Assembly: GCA_030770535.1 (NCBI GenBank)
Contig: JASVEC010000007.1
Coordinates: 1,302,001-1,366,000 of the forward strand
DNA length: 64,000 bases
Source of the DNA: Batkoa obscura
Lineage: Eukaryota > Entomophthoromycota > Entomophthoromycetes > Entomophthorales > Batkoaceae
Direction: 5' to 3'
The translations under genes were made by a program, and so were the position numbers. Positions 34,823 through 48,225 of this stretch are shown here, in pieces (the stretch's first letter is position 1; every line of letters starts with the position of its first letter). The notes beneath the pieces were generated by a model. The model was not told where the DNA came from and searched no databases. It worked only from the letters and a program-made list of their open reading frames with translations.

Positions 34823-36113
34823 CAAAACAAAATAATGATCTCAAAATGTTTTAAAGCTTAATGCAAATATAGTTAAAATTACAATAAAATGTTGTTTATC
34901 AATTTTTCAAATAGCTAGCTGAGAAGTTTTTGCCAAAAAGTCCACTTTACTACTGGAAACGCTATATAAAAAACAAAATTAATATAAATTATAGTTTATT
35001 ATAGTTTAGTTTTAACTAAAATTTTTACCCATTCCAGTTTATACTTTGAACTTTTAAGTGGGCAAAGTAAATCGGTAATGCATAAATCATAGTTGATTTT
35101 ATAAAGCAATCCTGAATCAAATTAAGTTAATAGCCATCCAACTCGCTTTTTCAATTAAATTTACCCAACCAATTTAATATTGAATAACGAACTCTTAGCT
35201 AAGCTAATTAAAAAAATCATCAATCATATGGCCCAATTATATAAATAAACTATAATGGTTTGTCTAAATTGAACAAATAAAATAAAATCACCTTTTCAAA
35301 TAATGATAAAATAAAATCATTGGTGGTTTATTTTATAGCTAGTCCAAAATCAAAGCAAAATAAAAAAAGAAAAGTTGTGATTACTTAATTGAAAGAGTTC
35401 ATGATCCTTTTAAATCTGTAGACGCCATGAATTAGGCATATCTATAATGCTAACAAAATTCTAGCTATACTGCTACGTTTAATTTATGATGCCTACAAAT
35501 TTAAAAAAGTCAGTTTTAAAAATTATTTGGCCGCAATTTTTTATTTTTTATTTTACTCTGGTTTTGGACGAGTTTTATTTAAATGGGCATTTGTATAATA
35601 GCTTGCCCAAATAAACTTTGGTATATAATTTATTTAGTAAGCAGGTTAAATATAAACAAGTTAAAGCCATAACCAATACTTTAAACTCATTTGGTTTAAG
35701 CCTCATTTATACAATTGAGATGAAAATGATTTGATCTTTCATGTCCAATTAAAGCTTACTGAGTGAAAAATAATTCGCTAAAAGAACTTCATAAATTGCG
35801 TTGAAGAGTAATAACACCACCATTGTTTTGCTCATATTAAATTTAAGGGAAGACAAGTTGGGAGGAATAGCCAATGGTAGGTTAGAATCCCTCCAGCCAA
35901 TGATTTAACAGTGCACCAATTTATATGACTTTTATAATAATTCAAGAATTCAATAAAATTAAAACTATTCTCTGCCTATCAAAAAAATAGGATGGGTTGA
36001 AAAGTATATAAAGGCAGTGTCATGATTAATTTATTTTATTTTTAATAACATTTTATTTTTTTTTTAAAAAGTAGATACCCTTTAAAATTTCTTAGTAATT
36101 TCATTCTTTTTAC
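34823..36113. other. AT-rich with some less AT-rich blocks, no gene supported
   Basis: Sequence at 35320-35500 and 35820-35920 is less AT-rich and may be decayed coding DNA, but I recognise no family. Confidence 0.5.
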
Positions 36114-36529
36114 ATGATGCCTTCCTATCATAAATACGCTCGCTTTGGTAAATTTGTTTTTTGGCTATTTTTTATTTTCTAATTTTTAAATAGAAATCTG
36201 CAAGAATCCACACTTAAAGCGTAAGGTTTCTAATGAAGATATGACTAGTGATGAAGATATGACTATTCAAGTTAGTCTTAATATTGTAGTTATTTAGTTT
36301 TTTATTTATATTTTATTAGGACTTTAATTATGACCAGTTTGAACAGTTAGAAAAAACGAGAAGCAAGAAAAATAGTACAACTTACGAACATCAAATGGAT
36401 GACAATATAAATATTACTTTATTAAGTCAATCCGCTTCTAATAATACTAATAATACTAATAATACTTCACCTATCTTTTCTCGTTTTAATGAACCTTATT
36501 ACGAACATGTTGAACATCACTTTTTCTAA
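36114..36529 (+). CDS. Small hypothetical protein, three exons
   Basis: Exons 36114-36147, 36194-36270 and 36320-36529 join in phase across introns of 46 and 49 nt (GTAAAT...ATAG, with TTCTAAT upstream of the acceptor, and GTTAGT...TTAG), giving 106 residues. The N-terminus MMPSYHKYARFEICKNPHLK is basic with one Cys, and is followed by an acidic KRKVSNEDMTSDEDMTIQ stretch. The middle is charged (QFEQLEKTRSKKN). The tail has an Asn/Thr run (NNTNNTNNTSP) and ends in YYEHVEHHFF. No signal peptide or membrane segment. The unbroken phase over two canonical short introns argues for a real gene in the middle of the TE desert. I do not recognise the family. Confidence 0.55.
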
Positions 36530-37424
36530 TTATTTGACTTTAAAAGATGATAATAGAATTCATTTATCTAAAAATTAAACAAATCAATTTAATTTAAAAT
36601 ATCAAGTAGCTCTCATCAATGATGTATATTGCACTATTCCCTTCTCATAAAAATTGGCCAAATTATTTACTAAATAAATGGATATTTCCTCACAAATTTA
36701 TCTTATTTTTTATAACAATAGTTGATTTAATAGTTGAAGTAATAGTTGGAATGTCTATACTACATTTGTTATTTGATAAAAATAATTGCCCATTTAATAG
36801 TTTTATCCTGTAACAATTAAAATGAGAGAAAAGCAATTTCCCAAATAAGCTTATTTTTTCCATGGGGAGGATGCCTTGGTTTCATGCTTTTTTAAATTTA
36901 AGCTTTACAACTGTTAAATTTCAATCGTACAGTGACTAACCACTCATTCTAAAACAAGAAATTGAGAATTGGGGTGTAGGTCAGCATAATTATATAAGTC
37001 ATTAATTATAAAAACAATAGCTAGCCATGTACAATTGACTTTAACAGCTGTATTGAGTGAAAAATTTTCTTAACTATTTGTTGAATGTTTTTTTAAAACC
37101 TAATTCTTAAACTAACAAAATTTGTGTCTGAAATTCATTCTTGGGTGAACAGCTAACCACTGCATAATTGAATTTAAACAGCTGTAAGCTCAAAAGTATA
37201 TTTATTTAAAGTCACCCGTTTTTAGGGGGAAAACAAATGGGCAAATTTTTGTTATCGTAAGCTGACTTTTATAAGGATATTTCAAAGCATAACGGATTTC
37301 AGGCAGGTTTTTTTTTGGGGCTTAAAATTATTTTGGTGTTTATTTTAGCTTTTAATGTTATAGATTTCAACTTAAAAGGTTCGAGCTGAAAGTCAATTGT
37401 TTAAATTAAATATTAATAATTAAT
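36530..37424. other. AT-rich, no feature supported
   Basis: A 64-codon open frame at 36619-36813 is hydrophobic and without recognisable domain; otherwise nothing seen. Confidence 0.5.
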
Positions 37425-37560
37425 ATAAAAGTTTTTTTTGGCTTTATCACTTTTTTATTTTTTAAGTACTATTTAAGTAAAAGAATTATTAGTAGAATTT
37501 TTCCACTCAAACAGCGCTTAAAAGATGGAAAAAGTGATGAAACCAAAAAAACACCCCATA
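37425..37560. mobile_element. Two family A half copies fused as a long inverted repeat
   Basis: A reversed half (TTTTTTTGGCTTTATCAC to about 37500) is followed at once by a plus half (TTTTTCCACTCAAACAGCGC to CACCCCATA). The outer ~65 bp on each side are inverted copies of each other, so the block can fold into one hairpin. Confidence 0.75.
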
Positions 37561-37595
37561 TGCTGATTAACTGTTTATTTTATATATTAAAAACA

Positions 37596-37696
37596 TTTGG
37601 GATATATTTTTTTGTTTAAGAATTTTATTAACAATCATTCCGCGCAATAGGGTTAAAAGATGGAAAAAGTGATGAAACCAAAAAAAACACCCCCAT
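37596..37696 (+). mobile_element. Family A MITE, diverged
   Basis: TTTGGGATATATTTTTTTG start, ACACCCCCATTT end; centre shortened (CGCGCAATAGGG). Confidence 0.8.
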
Positions 37697-37893
37697 TTGC
37701 TATTATGATTAATAGCTTTTTACTTAAAAAAAACTATTTTTAAAATATTTTTATATTTGCTTTATTATATCAAAATAATTTAAAAAAGCTATAAATTAAA
37801 ATAAAGCTATTTAGTTTAATTATTTTTTACTATTTTTTATTAATTTATCGTTATTATTATTAAAAAACTGTAAAGTTTATTTTAAATTTTATA

Positions 37894-38003
37894 TATGAGG
37901 GAGGATGTTTTTTTTGGTTTCGTTGTTTTTTCTATCTTTTAAGCGCTATTTGAGTGGAAAAATTGTTAGTAAATTTTTAAATACAAAAATACTTCCCCAA
38001 TAT
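37894..38003 (-). mobile_element. Family A MITE
   Basis: ATGAGGGAGGATGT start, ACTTCCCCAATA end, reversed. Confidence 0.82.
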
Positions 38004-39045
38004 AGTAATTTTATTATATCACAGCTATAGCAAAAAAATTTAAACAAATTGTAAATTAATAAAACGTAGATTTAAAATATTTACTAGCATTTAGAAAATT
38101 ATAATGTTTAAATCATATTATACAGTTAAAAACTTGTTATTTTCAAAAACATATTTTTTCACCTCAAGCCACTTTTATAAAATAAAATCTATAGCTCAAT
38201 AATGTAGGTTGTATTTAAAATTCCGTTTTGTGACAGTTTTAAAAACTTTAATGTTTTGGCACCTAAGTATTTCATCAATATACAGTGACAATAAAACACT
38301 GAATTTAAGTTTAAAAAGCGATTTAAAATGGTTATAGGGACATCTTTTTTATTTTGATATTTGGCTAATAAAATTTTATTACGTTGTGTAGCAAAAAGAC
38401 AAAACAAAACAAAAATCCTTTTAAACAGTTTTTATTAAGGTTGTTTTATACACAGTGACTTATTACATTAAATAATACTTAGAAACTACAATCGCCCACC
38501 CTCCTTGAGAGGTTTTGAGCTTAACCGCTAAGTTTAATTAATTGAAATACTTTATTTATAAGATTACTTTAGAGATTAAAATATGACAACAAGGATATAA
38601 CATTTGTAAGATCCATGAAATTTTATTCAACATGGGTCACAAAAGTTTTAATATGTCAAGCTCGATTTCCTAGATCATATTATAGCATACGGATGTTTAT
38701 ACCATATATATAAAAGTTATTAAAATTGCACAAGTTGCCTTGGATAATTTATCTGTTCTAATATTCAGCTTATGTTTTATGATTAAATTTAAAATTGACT
38801 ACATTTCGCTTTATGGTAATAAATTGAAATCATAATGTGTTGCTATATATTTGTTTATTGTAGTAGCCTATTAACAGAAAATAAATGAATTCTCATAAAT
38901 ATCTAGTAGGATTATATTAAAAAAATATTATAGTTTAAAATACCATGTTTGAGTTTAATTTACTTAAAAGGAATGATAGAGCAAAACATTGAAACTGATT
39001 TTAAAAATAAAAACATCAATTATCTTGCATTACTTTATAAACAAA
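38004..39045. other. AT-rich, no feature supported
   Basis: 3' flank of the expansin-like gene; nothing recognised. Confidence 0.55.
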
Positions 39046-39778
39046 TTAAAACTGTACAGGGGAAGTTTGAATACCACCATTTTCCAAGGGCACTACATTA
39101 GGGTCTTCGACTACTTTGTTATCGTAGGATGTAAGACGGAATTTGTAGGGTCCAGGACCAGCAGAAGATAAAATAAAAAAGTTGTCATCTCTGCGCATTA
39201 CTGGTGTCCAATCTTTAGTAGCGGATTTATACTCTAAAGATCTTACAGCTGAAACGTAATTTTGAATTCTAAACTATTAGTATACGTACATAAAAGTAAT
39301 AAAATATAACTTACTGTACTGCTGCCCACCATTGATTGGAACCAGATTGCCATGAATATTTAATATTTCCTTGAACATTTGGACACCTTATTTGATTCCA
39401 AGAAACGTTCACCACTCCTGCAGCTGGATCGGCAATCTTTTGAAAAGTATTCAAGCTCATGACTAAATCAAATTGGCCACATCCAACACACTGATCAACT
39501 ACGTTTGCGATGACAGTTTGATTGTTGGCAGTGTTAGTAATGCTAAGACAAGCTCCACAGGATTGAGCACCATTATAATAAAGTGGACCCACAAATACTT
39601 GGTCAGTATAAGTGCCATCGGGAAAACTACATTTACGATACCCTAAGTTATATAAAGGTAAAATTTATCTAGAATGTAACTTATTTAAATTACCTGAGTT
39701 GGTATCATACCTTGCACTACCTTTGTTTTGTGCAGCAATAAGTGAAGCGAAAGAGGCAATTAAAAGAGAGGATTTCAT
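39046..39778 (-). CDS. Expansin-like secreted protein (double-psi beta-barrel plus C-terminal expansin/CBM63 domain)
   Basis: Exons 39694-39778, 39315-39642 and 39046-39241 (minus strand) join in phase to 202 residues. MKSSLLIASFASLIAAQ is a signal peptide. The RlpA-like double-psi barrel follows: GSARYDTNSGYRKCSFPDG, YYNGAQSCGACLSITN, VVDQCVGCGQFDLVMS and FQKIADPAAGVVNVSWNQI, with the paired cysteines and the catalytic-type D in VVDQC and in FDLVMS. The C-terminal part (IKYSWQSGSNQWWAAVQ, GPYKFRLTSYDNKVVED) is the beta-sandwich that follows the barrel in expansins, with the WW pair at the start. Such proteins loosen cell-wall polysaccharide without hydrolysis, on the fungus's own wall or a plant substrate. 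The last intron uses the acceptor at 39242-39243. TATA box at 39836. Confidence 0.82.
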
Positions 39779-39835
39779 AGTATTTGATTAAACTGAATAA
39801 CTGAATTGTTTATTGACTAATTGGGCGTTTGATCC

Positions 39836-39843
39836 TTTATATA
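39836..39843 (-). promoter_or_regulatory. TATA box of the expansin-like gene
   Basis: TATATAAA on the minus strand, about 57 bp upstream of the start codon. Confidence 0.55.
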
Positions 39844-40568
39844 TTGTTTTGATTCCACTTATTTTTATTAGTTTGGTGTTGTTTATACTAAGCTGGTATA
39901 GTAGAGGTATTTGAAAACAGGCTTCTATTTCAAATCTATTTTTAAATGCTATTATGAGATTATAGTTTAAATCATTTCGCATCATAAGATGAATAATGAA
40001 AATATAAGAATAATTAAATCAACTAGAAAAGTCAATACTAAAGTGTCAATCAAATTAACCTTAATCACATTGTTTATTTTTATTATTCATTAATTTAAAA
40101 ATAACAATGTTTAGTTATAAATAACGATTTATTATTTACTAAGTATATTTATCATTCTATAATTATGTATGCTTTTGTATTTTTATATTTTATGGCACTA
40201 ATATATTATTATATTAAACAAACATTCAAATAAACGGATTTATGTAAATTCTATAAATAGCATAAATAATAAATTAAGAGGGTATAAACTTACTCACACC
40301 GTCTTGTAATAGGATTAAAGTTTTATATAAGCATTCATACTAGAAACTCAAAGATTAATATTTAAATGACAGATTTGCCTATTTTTAAAAGCTATTTTTA
40401 ACTTGCTTTTACCCTTATAATTTATTTTATTTTAAATTTATAGATTTAATAATATTCACTGTTTAAATTAAACGAACTTTCAAATATGTTAAAAACATAA
40501 ATTCATTGTTAGCAAAGTTTCTAAAAATACCATTAGAAATTCAAATTCGAGTATTGGTGTATAATGTA
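39844..40568. other. Intergenic, nothing recognised
   Basis: AT-rich upstream region of the expansin-like gene. Confidence 0.55.
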
Positions 40569-40764
40569 TATGAGAACGTTTTTTACCAATTGTCCACTTT
40601 TGTTACTTTTAAAATTTAAAATTTAACTAACGCAACTGTTTAAGCTTGAGTGTGCGATGACTATTGATATAATTTACAACTTTTACATTATCATGCTGAT
40701 TGATAGCTTAATTTTTAAATTTAAAGTGGCAAAAGTGAACAATTGATAAAAAACATCCCACATT
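40569..40764. mobile_element. Foldback MITE, family E
   Basis: About 195 bp. Left arm TTTTTTACCAATTGTCCAC to TTTAAAATTTAA mirrors right arm TTAATTTTTAAATTTAAA to GAACAATTGATAAAAAAC. Arms are about 50 bp, with a unique centre. No coding capacity. Confidence 0.65.
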
Positions 40765-40777
40765 TTAAAGCTTATAT

Positions 40778-40973
40778 TAGGTTGTTCGAAATGTCTCAGT
40801 ATAAATTCACGCCTATTAAAAATAGTCAGTTACTGGTTGCAACAGTAAGTTTTTCTCAACTACAAAATAAATGTATTTCAATTAAACTCTAATAGCGTTA
40901 CAACCAGTAACTGACTATTTTTAATAGGCATAAATTTATACTGAAACATTTTGAACGACCTAATATTGCGTTT
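40778..40973. mobile_element. Foldback MITE with mariner-like ends, family C
   Basis: About 195 bp with near-perfect ~60-bp inverted arms. Left end TA|TTAGGTTGTTCGAAATGT; right end ACATTTTGAACGACCTAA|TA. The arms include AGTCAGTTACTGGTTG and its complement. TTAGGT ends with a TA duplication are typical of Tc1/mariner. It lies 14 bp from the family E foldback. Confidence 0.8.
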
Positions 40974-41008
40974 TGGCATTTATCATAATTTACTAACAAT
41001 AAAAAGCA

Positions 41009-41111
41009 TATGGGGATGTATTTTTTTGTTTAAGGATTTTACTAACAATCTCTCCGCTCAAATAATGCTTAAAAAATGGAAAAAATAACGAAACAAAAAA
41101 ACACCCCCATA
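41009..41111 (+). mobile_element. Family A MITE, complete
   Basis: TATGGGGATGT...ACACCCCCATA, plus orientation. Confidence 0.9.
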
Positions 41112-41168
41112 TTACTGCTTATTTTTATTAATATAACCTTAACCTTAACTGATACTTGAAGATATTAG

Positions 41169-41268
41169 TAGGGGTGTTTTTTTTGGTTCCATCACTTTTT
41201 CCATTTTTTAAGCGCTATTTGAGTGAAAGTTATTAATGAAATTCTTAAACAAAAAATACACCCCCATA
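41169..41268 (-). mobile_element. Family A MITE
   Basis: TAGGGGTGTTTTTTTTGG...ACACCCCCATA, reversed; 57 bp from the previous copy and facing it. Confidence 0.88.
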
Positions 41269-42018
41269 TTAAATAGATTAATTTTAAGCAAACATGATTT
41301 ATTTAATATATTTTACTACTTGTTTTCATTTTTTACAAATATTATAAATGATACAGGGCTATTAATTTACTTTTTTGAACGTTTGATAAAATCATAAGAG
41401 TGTTTTTTATTCGTTATATTGCTCGTTTTTATCTAATGTAAAATTTTAAAAATTAATAATTGATTATAGAAAAAAGGATAACTTCATCTTTAATAAAACA
41501 TTTATTCTATTAAAAATATATAAATAGGTGTAGGTAATTATAAATAATTTATAAAAAAGATATTTGACCAATTACTTACTAAAAACCTTTAGTTTAATAT
41601 TACTTTTACATGTAATATTCTTTTTCCTTTCACTATTTTGTTCGTTACTTAAGCTTATAATTTAGAAAAGCCTTAGTTAACTTTAGGAGCAAAAAACGTA
41701 TGTTTTTATCATTTTGACTCATATACACGTATATTATTTATAAATAAATACAATTGTTGATAATAAAATAGGTTAAACGTTATTTTTGTAAAAGTGTCTG
41801 TTGGAAATCAGTTTATCCGAGGATGATGTTATTAAATTTATAGAACTATAATATCATGATATGATGGTACGATAGGACAAAATATACTCAAAATTTAAAT
41901 AGGAGACAAGATTATCCAATAAAATAAGTAAGATTAAGTAGATTAAAAAAATACATCATACGATTTTAGATTAAATGCTATAAAATAACTATTTTTTCTA
42001 ATAAAATAAATATTCAAG
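41269..42018. other. Upstream region of ERG7
   Basis: AT-rich; contains a small inverted motif ATATCATGATAT (41851-41862). No repeat family recognised. Confidence 0.5.
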
Positions 42019-44895
42019 ATGGCTTTATCTATTGGATTAGATGAAATACCAACAACTGATTTAAACGGTTGGCGTATGAAAGTAGACGATGGAAGACAAA
42101 CTTGGCATTATCTGAATACCGAAGAAGAAAGACAAACTTGGCCACAAACCAAATTTGATAAATATTCAATAGGCTTGGAATATGTAAATAAAACTATAAC
42201 GACAATTGTAATGATGATAATTGAATTTTTAATAGGAAAAAGCAAGTAACCCTAAAGTGGTTAAAGCATCTGAAGCTGCTTATTTTGGTTATAATTTTTT
42301 AAAAGATTTACAAACAGAGGATGGTCATTTTGCCTGTGAGTATGGGGGTCCATTGTTTTTAATCCCAGGATTAGCGGTGACATATTACATTACTCAATTT
42401 GAATTAGGATTGGAATATAGAAAAGAACTTATTCGATATTTGTTAAATTTTCAAAATAAAGATGGTGGTTGGGGATTGCATATTGAACACCATTCAACGA
42501 TGTATGGAACTGTAATGAATTACGTATCTCTAAGAATCTTTGGGTTAGATAAAGAACACATTAAATTAAGGAATGCCAGAAAATTCATTATTGAGAATGG
42601 TAATATTAAATTTACAAATTATTTTATTTGTAATGATAATTAAAGGTGGGGCTGTTTCTGTTCCTTCTTGGGGTAAATTGCTACTAGCTTGTATGAATCT
42701 TTATGATTACCAGGGTATGAATCCTATCCCTCCCGAATTATGGTAATTTTTATCTTTGAATTATAATAATACGATGATGTTTTATATTATGTTTTTAAAA
42801 GATAACCAATTAATATGATGTTTAGGGTCTTACCAGATTGGTTTCCTTTCCATCCAGGAAAAATGTGGGTCCATAGTAGAAATGTGTATACCCCTATGTC
42901 TTATTTGTATGGAGTAAAGTTTCAATGTGAAAAGAACTCATTTGTTGAGGAACTAAGAAGAGTAACTTGATAATAATTTAAATCATTTAAGTAATCTAAT
43001 AAAATAGGAAATTTATAATATACAATATGATAACATCGATTGGTCTATGCATAGAAATAATACACATTCCTTAGATTTATATCAACCTCACTCGACTGTA
43101 ATGAAGGCGGTCAATTGTAATCAATTATAAGTTTAATGACATTTTATATATATTCATAACATTATTAGATTGTTTAGCTTGGTACGAACAAGCTTCAAAT
43201 TATATTGGACAATTAAGGGAATTGGGGATAAAAGAAGCTTTGAATCAAATTGAAATGGAAGATGAGAATACTAAATATTTGGATGTTGGACCGGTAATAT
43301 TTTATTGTTATAATATAATATAACACTCGTCATATAGTAGTAGTATATTAAATTAAATTAAATTCTTAGGTCAACCAGGTTTTAAATATGTTATGCATCT
43401 ATCATAAATATGGAGTGGGTAATGAGCGCTTCTTAAAACATGTTGAAAGGATAGGAGATTTTTTACATTTAGGAAGAGATGGTATGATGATGAATGGGAC
43501 TAATGGAGTACAATTATGGGATACAGCTTTTATAGTACAGGCTATGGTTGAAGCAAAGTTACAAGAAAAAGAAGAATTTAAAGATAGTCTTATAAAAGCA
43601 TACGAATTTATAGATCAATGCCAAGTAACTTCATTTTAATTAAAATTTATTTTTAGGTTTATGTTATTTAGATAAAATCTAATAGTATACATTATGGTAA
43701 AGATTATCGTCATATATCTAAAGGTGCTTGGCCATTTAGTACCCGTGATCAATCTTATACTGTTTCAGATTGTACCGCAGAAGGATTGAAAGCAGTATTG
43801 TATTTACAAAATTTGAAGTAATTTTTAATTTCATTCAATTTTAACAACTAATTTTTAAAAATAACATAGTATTCATGAAAAATTAATAAGCGATGAAAGA
43901 CTTTTTGATGCAGTCAATGTGTTATTATCTATCCAAAATCCCAATGGTGGTTGTGCTTCTTATGAACTAGTTCGTGGAGGTGCTTATTTTGAACTTTTTA
44001 ATGTGGCCGAAGTATTCAGTATGTTTTTACGATTCTTTTTTAACAATTAAATATCGTTTATGCATTTTGTTATTATAGGCGATATAATGATTGAGTATTC
44101 CTATCCTGAATGCACTACTGCGGTATTATTGGGATTGACAGCCTTCCAAAAATTTTATCCAGATCATCGGAGTGATGAAATTAAGTAAGTAAATTAAATA
44201 TTTTGGTCGATTTAATTTACAATATTAATTTAGAGTTGCTCAAAAGAAAGCAGTAGACTATATCAAATCAATTCAATGGAAAGATGGTTCTTGGTATGGT
44301 TCTTGGGGGGTTTGTTTTACTTATGCTACCTTTTTTGCTATTGAATCTCTTTCTACCTTTGGGGAATTTTATAATAATAGGTAATAATATCAATATTCAA
44401 TAATATCGTTTTTAATACAATATAATATAACATTAGTAAATCAGTCAAAAATGCATGTGATTACTTGGTTTCTAAACAAATGAACGATGGTGGTTGGGGT
44501 GAAACCTACAAAGTACTTATTTGCTTTATTATTAGCAATAATAGATTAATTGTTATTTTAGTCATGTGAGAACAAAAAATATACTCAGGCAGGGAAATCA
44601 CAGGTGGTTAATACATCGTGGGCTATACTCTCTTTAATGGCAGCTAAATATCCTAATGAAGAAGTAATTCGTAAGGGTATTAGGGTAAGTTAATTGCTAT
44701 TATTACAAATTATTTTTGAACTTAACTTATTAGTTAATCATGGACCGCCAGCTTCCATCTGGTGAATGGGAGCAAGAATTGATTGAAGGTGTATTTAACA
44801 AGAATTGTATGATTTCATACCCCAATTATAAACTTACCTTCACTATTTGGGCTCTTGGTAGATATGCTAAATTGTACGACGATAAGCCTTTTTGA
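42019..44895 (+). CDS. ERG7: Lanosterol synthase (2,3-oxidosqualene cyclase)
   Basis: Fourteen exons join in phase to 719 residues (family ~730): 42019-42183, 42236-42599, 42646-42742, 42826-42961, 43008-43116, 43169-43293, 43370-43624, 43672-43817, 43870-44018, 44079-44184, 44234-44380, 44437-44512, 44562-44684, 44734-44895. It cyclises 2,3-oxidosqualene to lanosterol, the first cyclic step of ergosterol synthesis, at ER and lipid droplets. Signs: [18 protein letters not shown] at the N-terminus; QW repeats such as [32 protein letters not shown] and [31 protein letters not shown]; and the catalytic DCTAE acid motif at about 450-454 in [17 protein letters not shown]. It ends [16 protein letters not shown]. 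Introns are 45-83 nt. No break or missing motif seen. Confidence 0.96.
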
Positions 44896-45608
44896 TTTTT
44901 TAACTAAATGACTTGTTTGATTCCAATTGTTTTATTATAAAGTATACATGGGAGCCCTTTTCGGTTCTAGCATTTAATAATTTTTAAATTAATATCAACA
45001 TTAAATCTTGGTTTATTTCAAAGGATCATAGCTTAGTATAAGCTTTTTAAAAGTTTCAATCAATTAGTATATATTATATTAAATAGCTAATATTTTCAAT
45101 GTTTTATACTCATGTTTGAAATTTTACGCTTTTGTTATATTTAAAGTTACTTTTGAAAAATTGATTGTGTTTTCCCAATTTATTTATGCTTTTAATACAG
45201 TCATAAACTGTATTATTTTACTTTAACTCTAATATTAACTAAATAAAATACGTTATACCATTCAAGTGAATTCAATTAAAATTTATTACTTATAAAGCTA
45301 TTAATATTGTATAAGATGACTAGATTTTTAAAATATTTTCCACATTTTCCTTTTGACGTAAAATTTTAAATCAAGCAGAAAACGTACTTGTAGGAATACT
45401 ATACACCAAATAATATATTACAATAATAACTTGAATATTTAATTTCCTATTATTTACCATATAAATAGCATGAAGATTTATTTTCTGATTTCACTTATAT
45501 TAATTCCTACAATTCAAGTCAAATGGAAGTTTGTTTTAAAAACTTCTCTCCCAAAAATACGTTGACGATACTTCAAGTAAAAACTTTAATATTATGACGA
45601 ATTTTATT
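44896..45608. other. Intergenic, nothing recognised
   Basis: 3' flank of ERG7, AT-rich. Confidence 0.6.
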
Positions 45609-45713
45609 ATATGAGGATGTATTTTTATGTTTAAGAATTTTACTAATAATTTTCCCACTCAAACAGCGCTTGAAAGATGGAAAAAGTGATGAAGCCAAAA
45701 AAAAATCCTCATA
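45609..45713 (+). mobile_element. Family A MITE
   Basis: TATGAGGATGT...AAATCCTCATA, plus orientation. Confidence 0.88.
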
Positions 45714-46240
45714 TTGTTAATACAATTGTATCATGATTTAAAACAAGACCTAACTTTAAATCAATTTAATAAAATCTAACATTCCCTATATTTTGCTTAG
45801 ATTACTACATTACTTAAAGTAGGAGAGCTCATTATAAATCAAACTAAATTTATATTAAAAGCTAGCAAGATTAACTCTCATAAATGATGTTATTTATAAG
45901 AGATATTCTCTATTATCAAATTTAATGATTTTTTTATTAATCTAGATATTTCTCCATAAATTCCTTATTGAACTATCCAAACTTTACTTCCATTGGCTAA
46001 ATTTTTAACTCACACGCCTTTGAGCAAATCATTATGGCAGTAGCTTATTTTATTGTTTAGATAAAGCTTATCAATTGGTCAAATATATGAGTTTAACCGC
46101 AGCTTTAAGTGAGTATAAATGGATAGTAAACTGGAGGTGATGTAGAACATATGAATTATACCCAAATATTGAAATCTGATTGGTTTACTAAGTATAATGC
46201 GTAAAGTCACACAATGAGGTCATGCTTGTAAAAGGAATTG
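45714..46240. other. Polyubiquitin upstream region
   Basis: AT-rich. Besides the TATA box (46241) I could not assign individual factor sites. Confidence 0.5.
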
Positions 46241-46247
46241 TATAAAA
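46241..46247 (+). promoter_or_regulatory. TATA box of the polyubiquitin gene
   Basis: TATAAAA followed by an A-rich tract, 65 bp before the start codon. Confidence 0.55.
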
Positions 46248-46296
46248 AGAAAAAAAAAAGTTAAATGAATATCATTTTTTATTTATTTTATTGTAG

Positions 46297-47451
<1,155 letters not shown>

Positions 47452-48225
47452 TTGCTTAATAAAAACTAATTTTTCCAGCTAACTTTAGATATAACATCAA
47501 TTAAATAATCTAACTTGTATACTTTGAACTAATAATTTATTACTTTGCAATCAGAATCAATTAAGAATTTATTTTTTAATTTGATAGCCCCAACTTAGAT
47601 TTTTAATTATGTACTTTGTAAAAATATTATACCAATGTTGTTGTAATGCTGTTATTGAATTTACATATTAGATAAAAGAGTGTAAATTTAAATATAGCGG
47701 AAAATTATCTAATATCAAGGAAATTATTTTTATTGAAAATAAAGTATAACAAGGATTTTAATCCTAATTCTTAGTACAAGCACTATAAAGCTATGACTTT
47801 AGTTCAAATTATCTTATAATAAAATTTATGACTTTTTAAAATCAAATATGTAAATTTTGAAAAAATAAATTAATTTGAAACCACTTTCAATTTTAATTTC
47901 AAAATTAACAAGATCAATATTTATAACCAAATAAAAAAGTGTGAAGAAATTAATATTTATTAAAACTGATTTAAAAGTAAACAAACTGAAAAATAGCCAA
48001 AATACCATCAAGGTTATTATAGCCTATTAGTAAAATTATTAAACTTTAAAAATCAGAAAATAAAAAAGGCCAAGTAAGAAATAAATAAAATGAATTGCAT
48101 TATTATAGCATTTCTTCAAGTAACTTTTAAATTCAAACTCGAGCGGATTAAAAACTTAATATAATAGGAAACTAATTATTCATTAATCAACGTATTTACA
48201 GCTCATACATATATTAAAAAGTATT
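47452..48225. other. Intergenic between convergent genes
   Basis: Shared 3' region of polyubiquitin and the RRM gene; AT-rich; nothing recognised. Confidence 0.6.
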
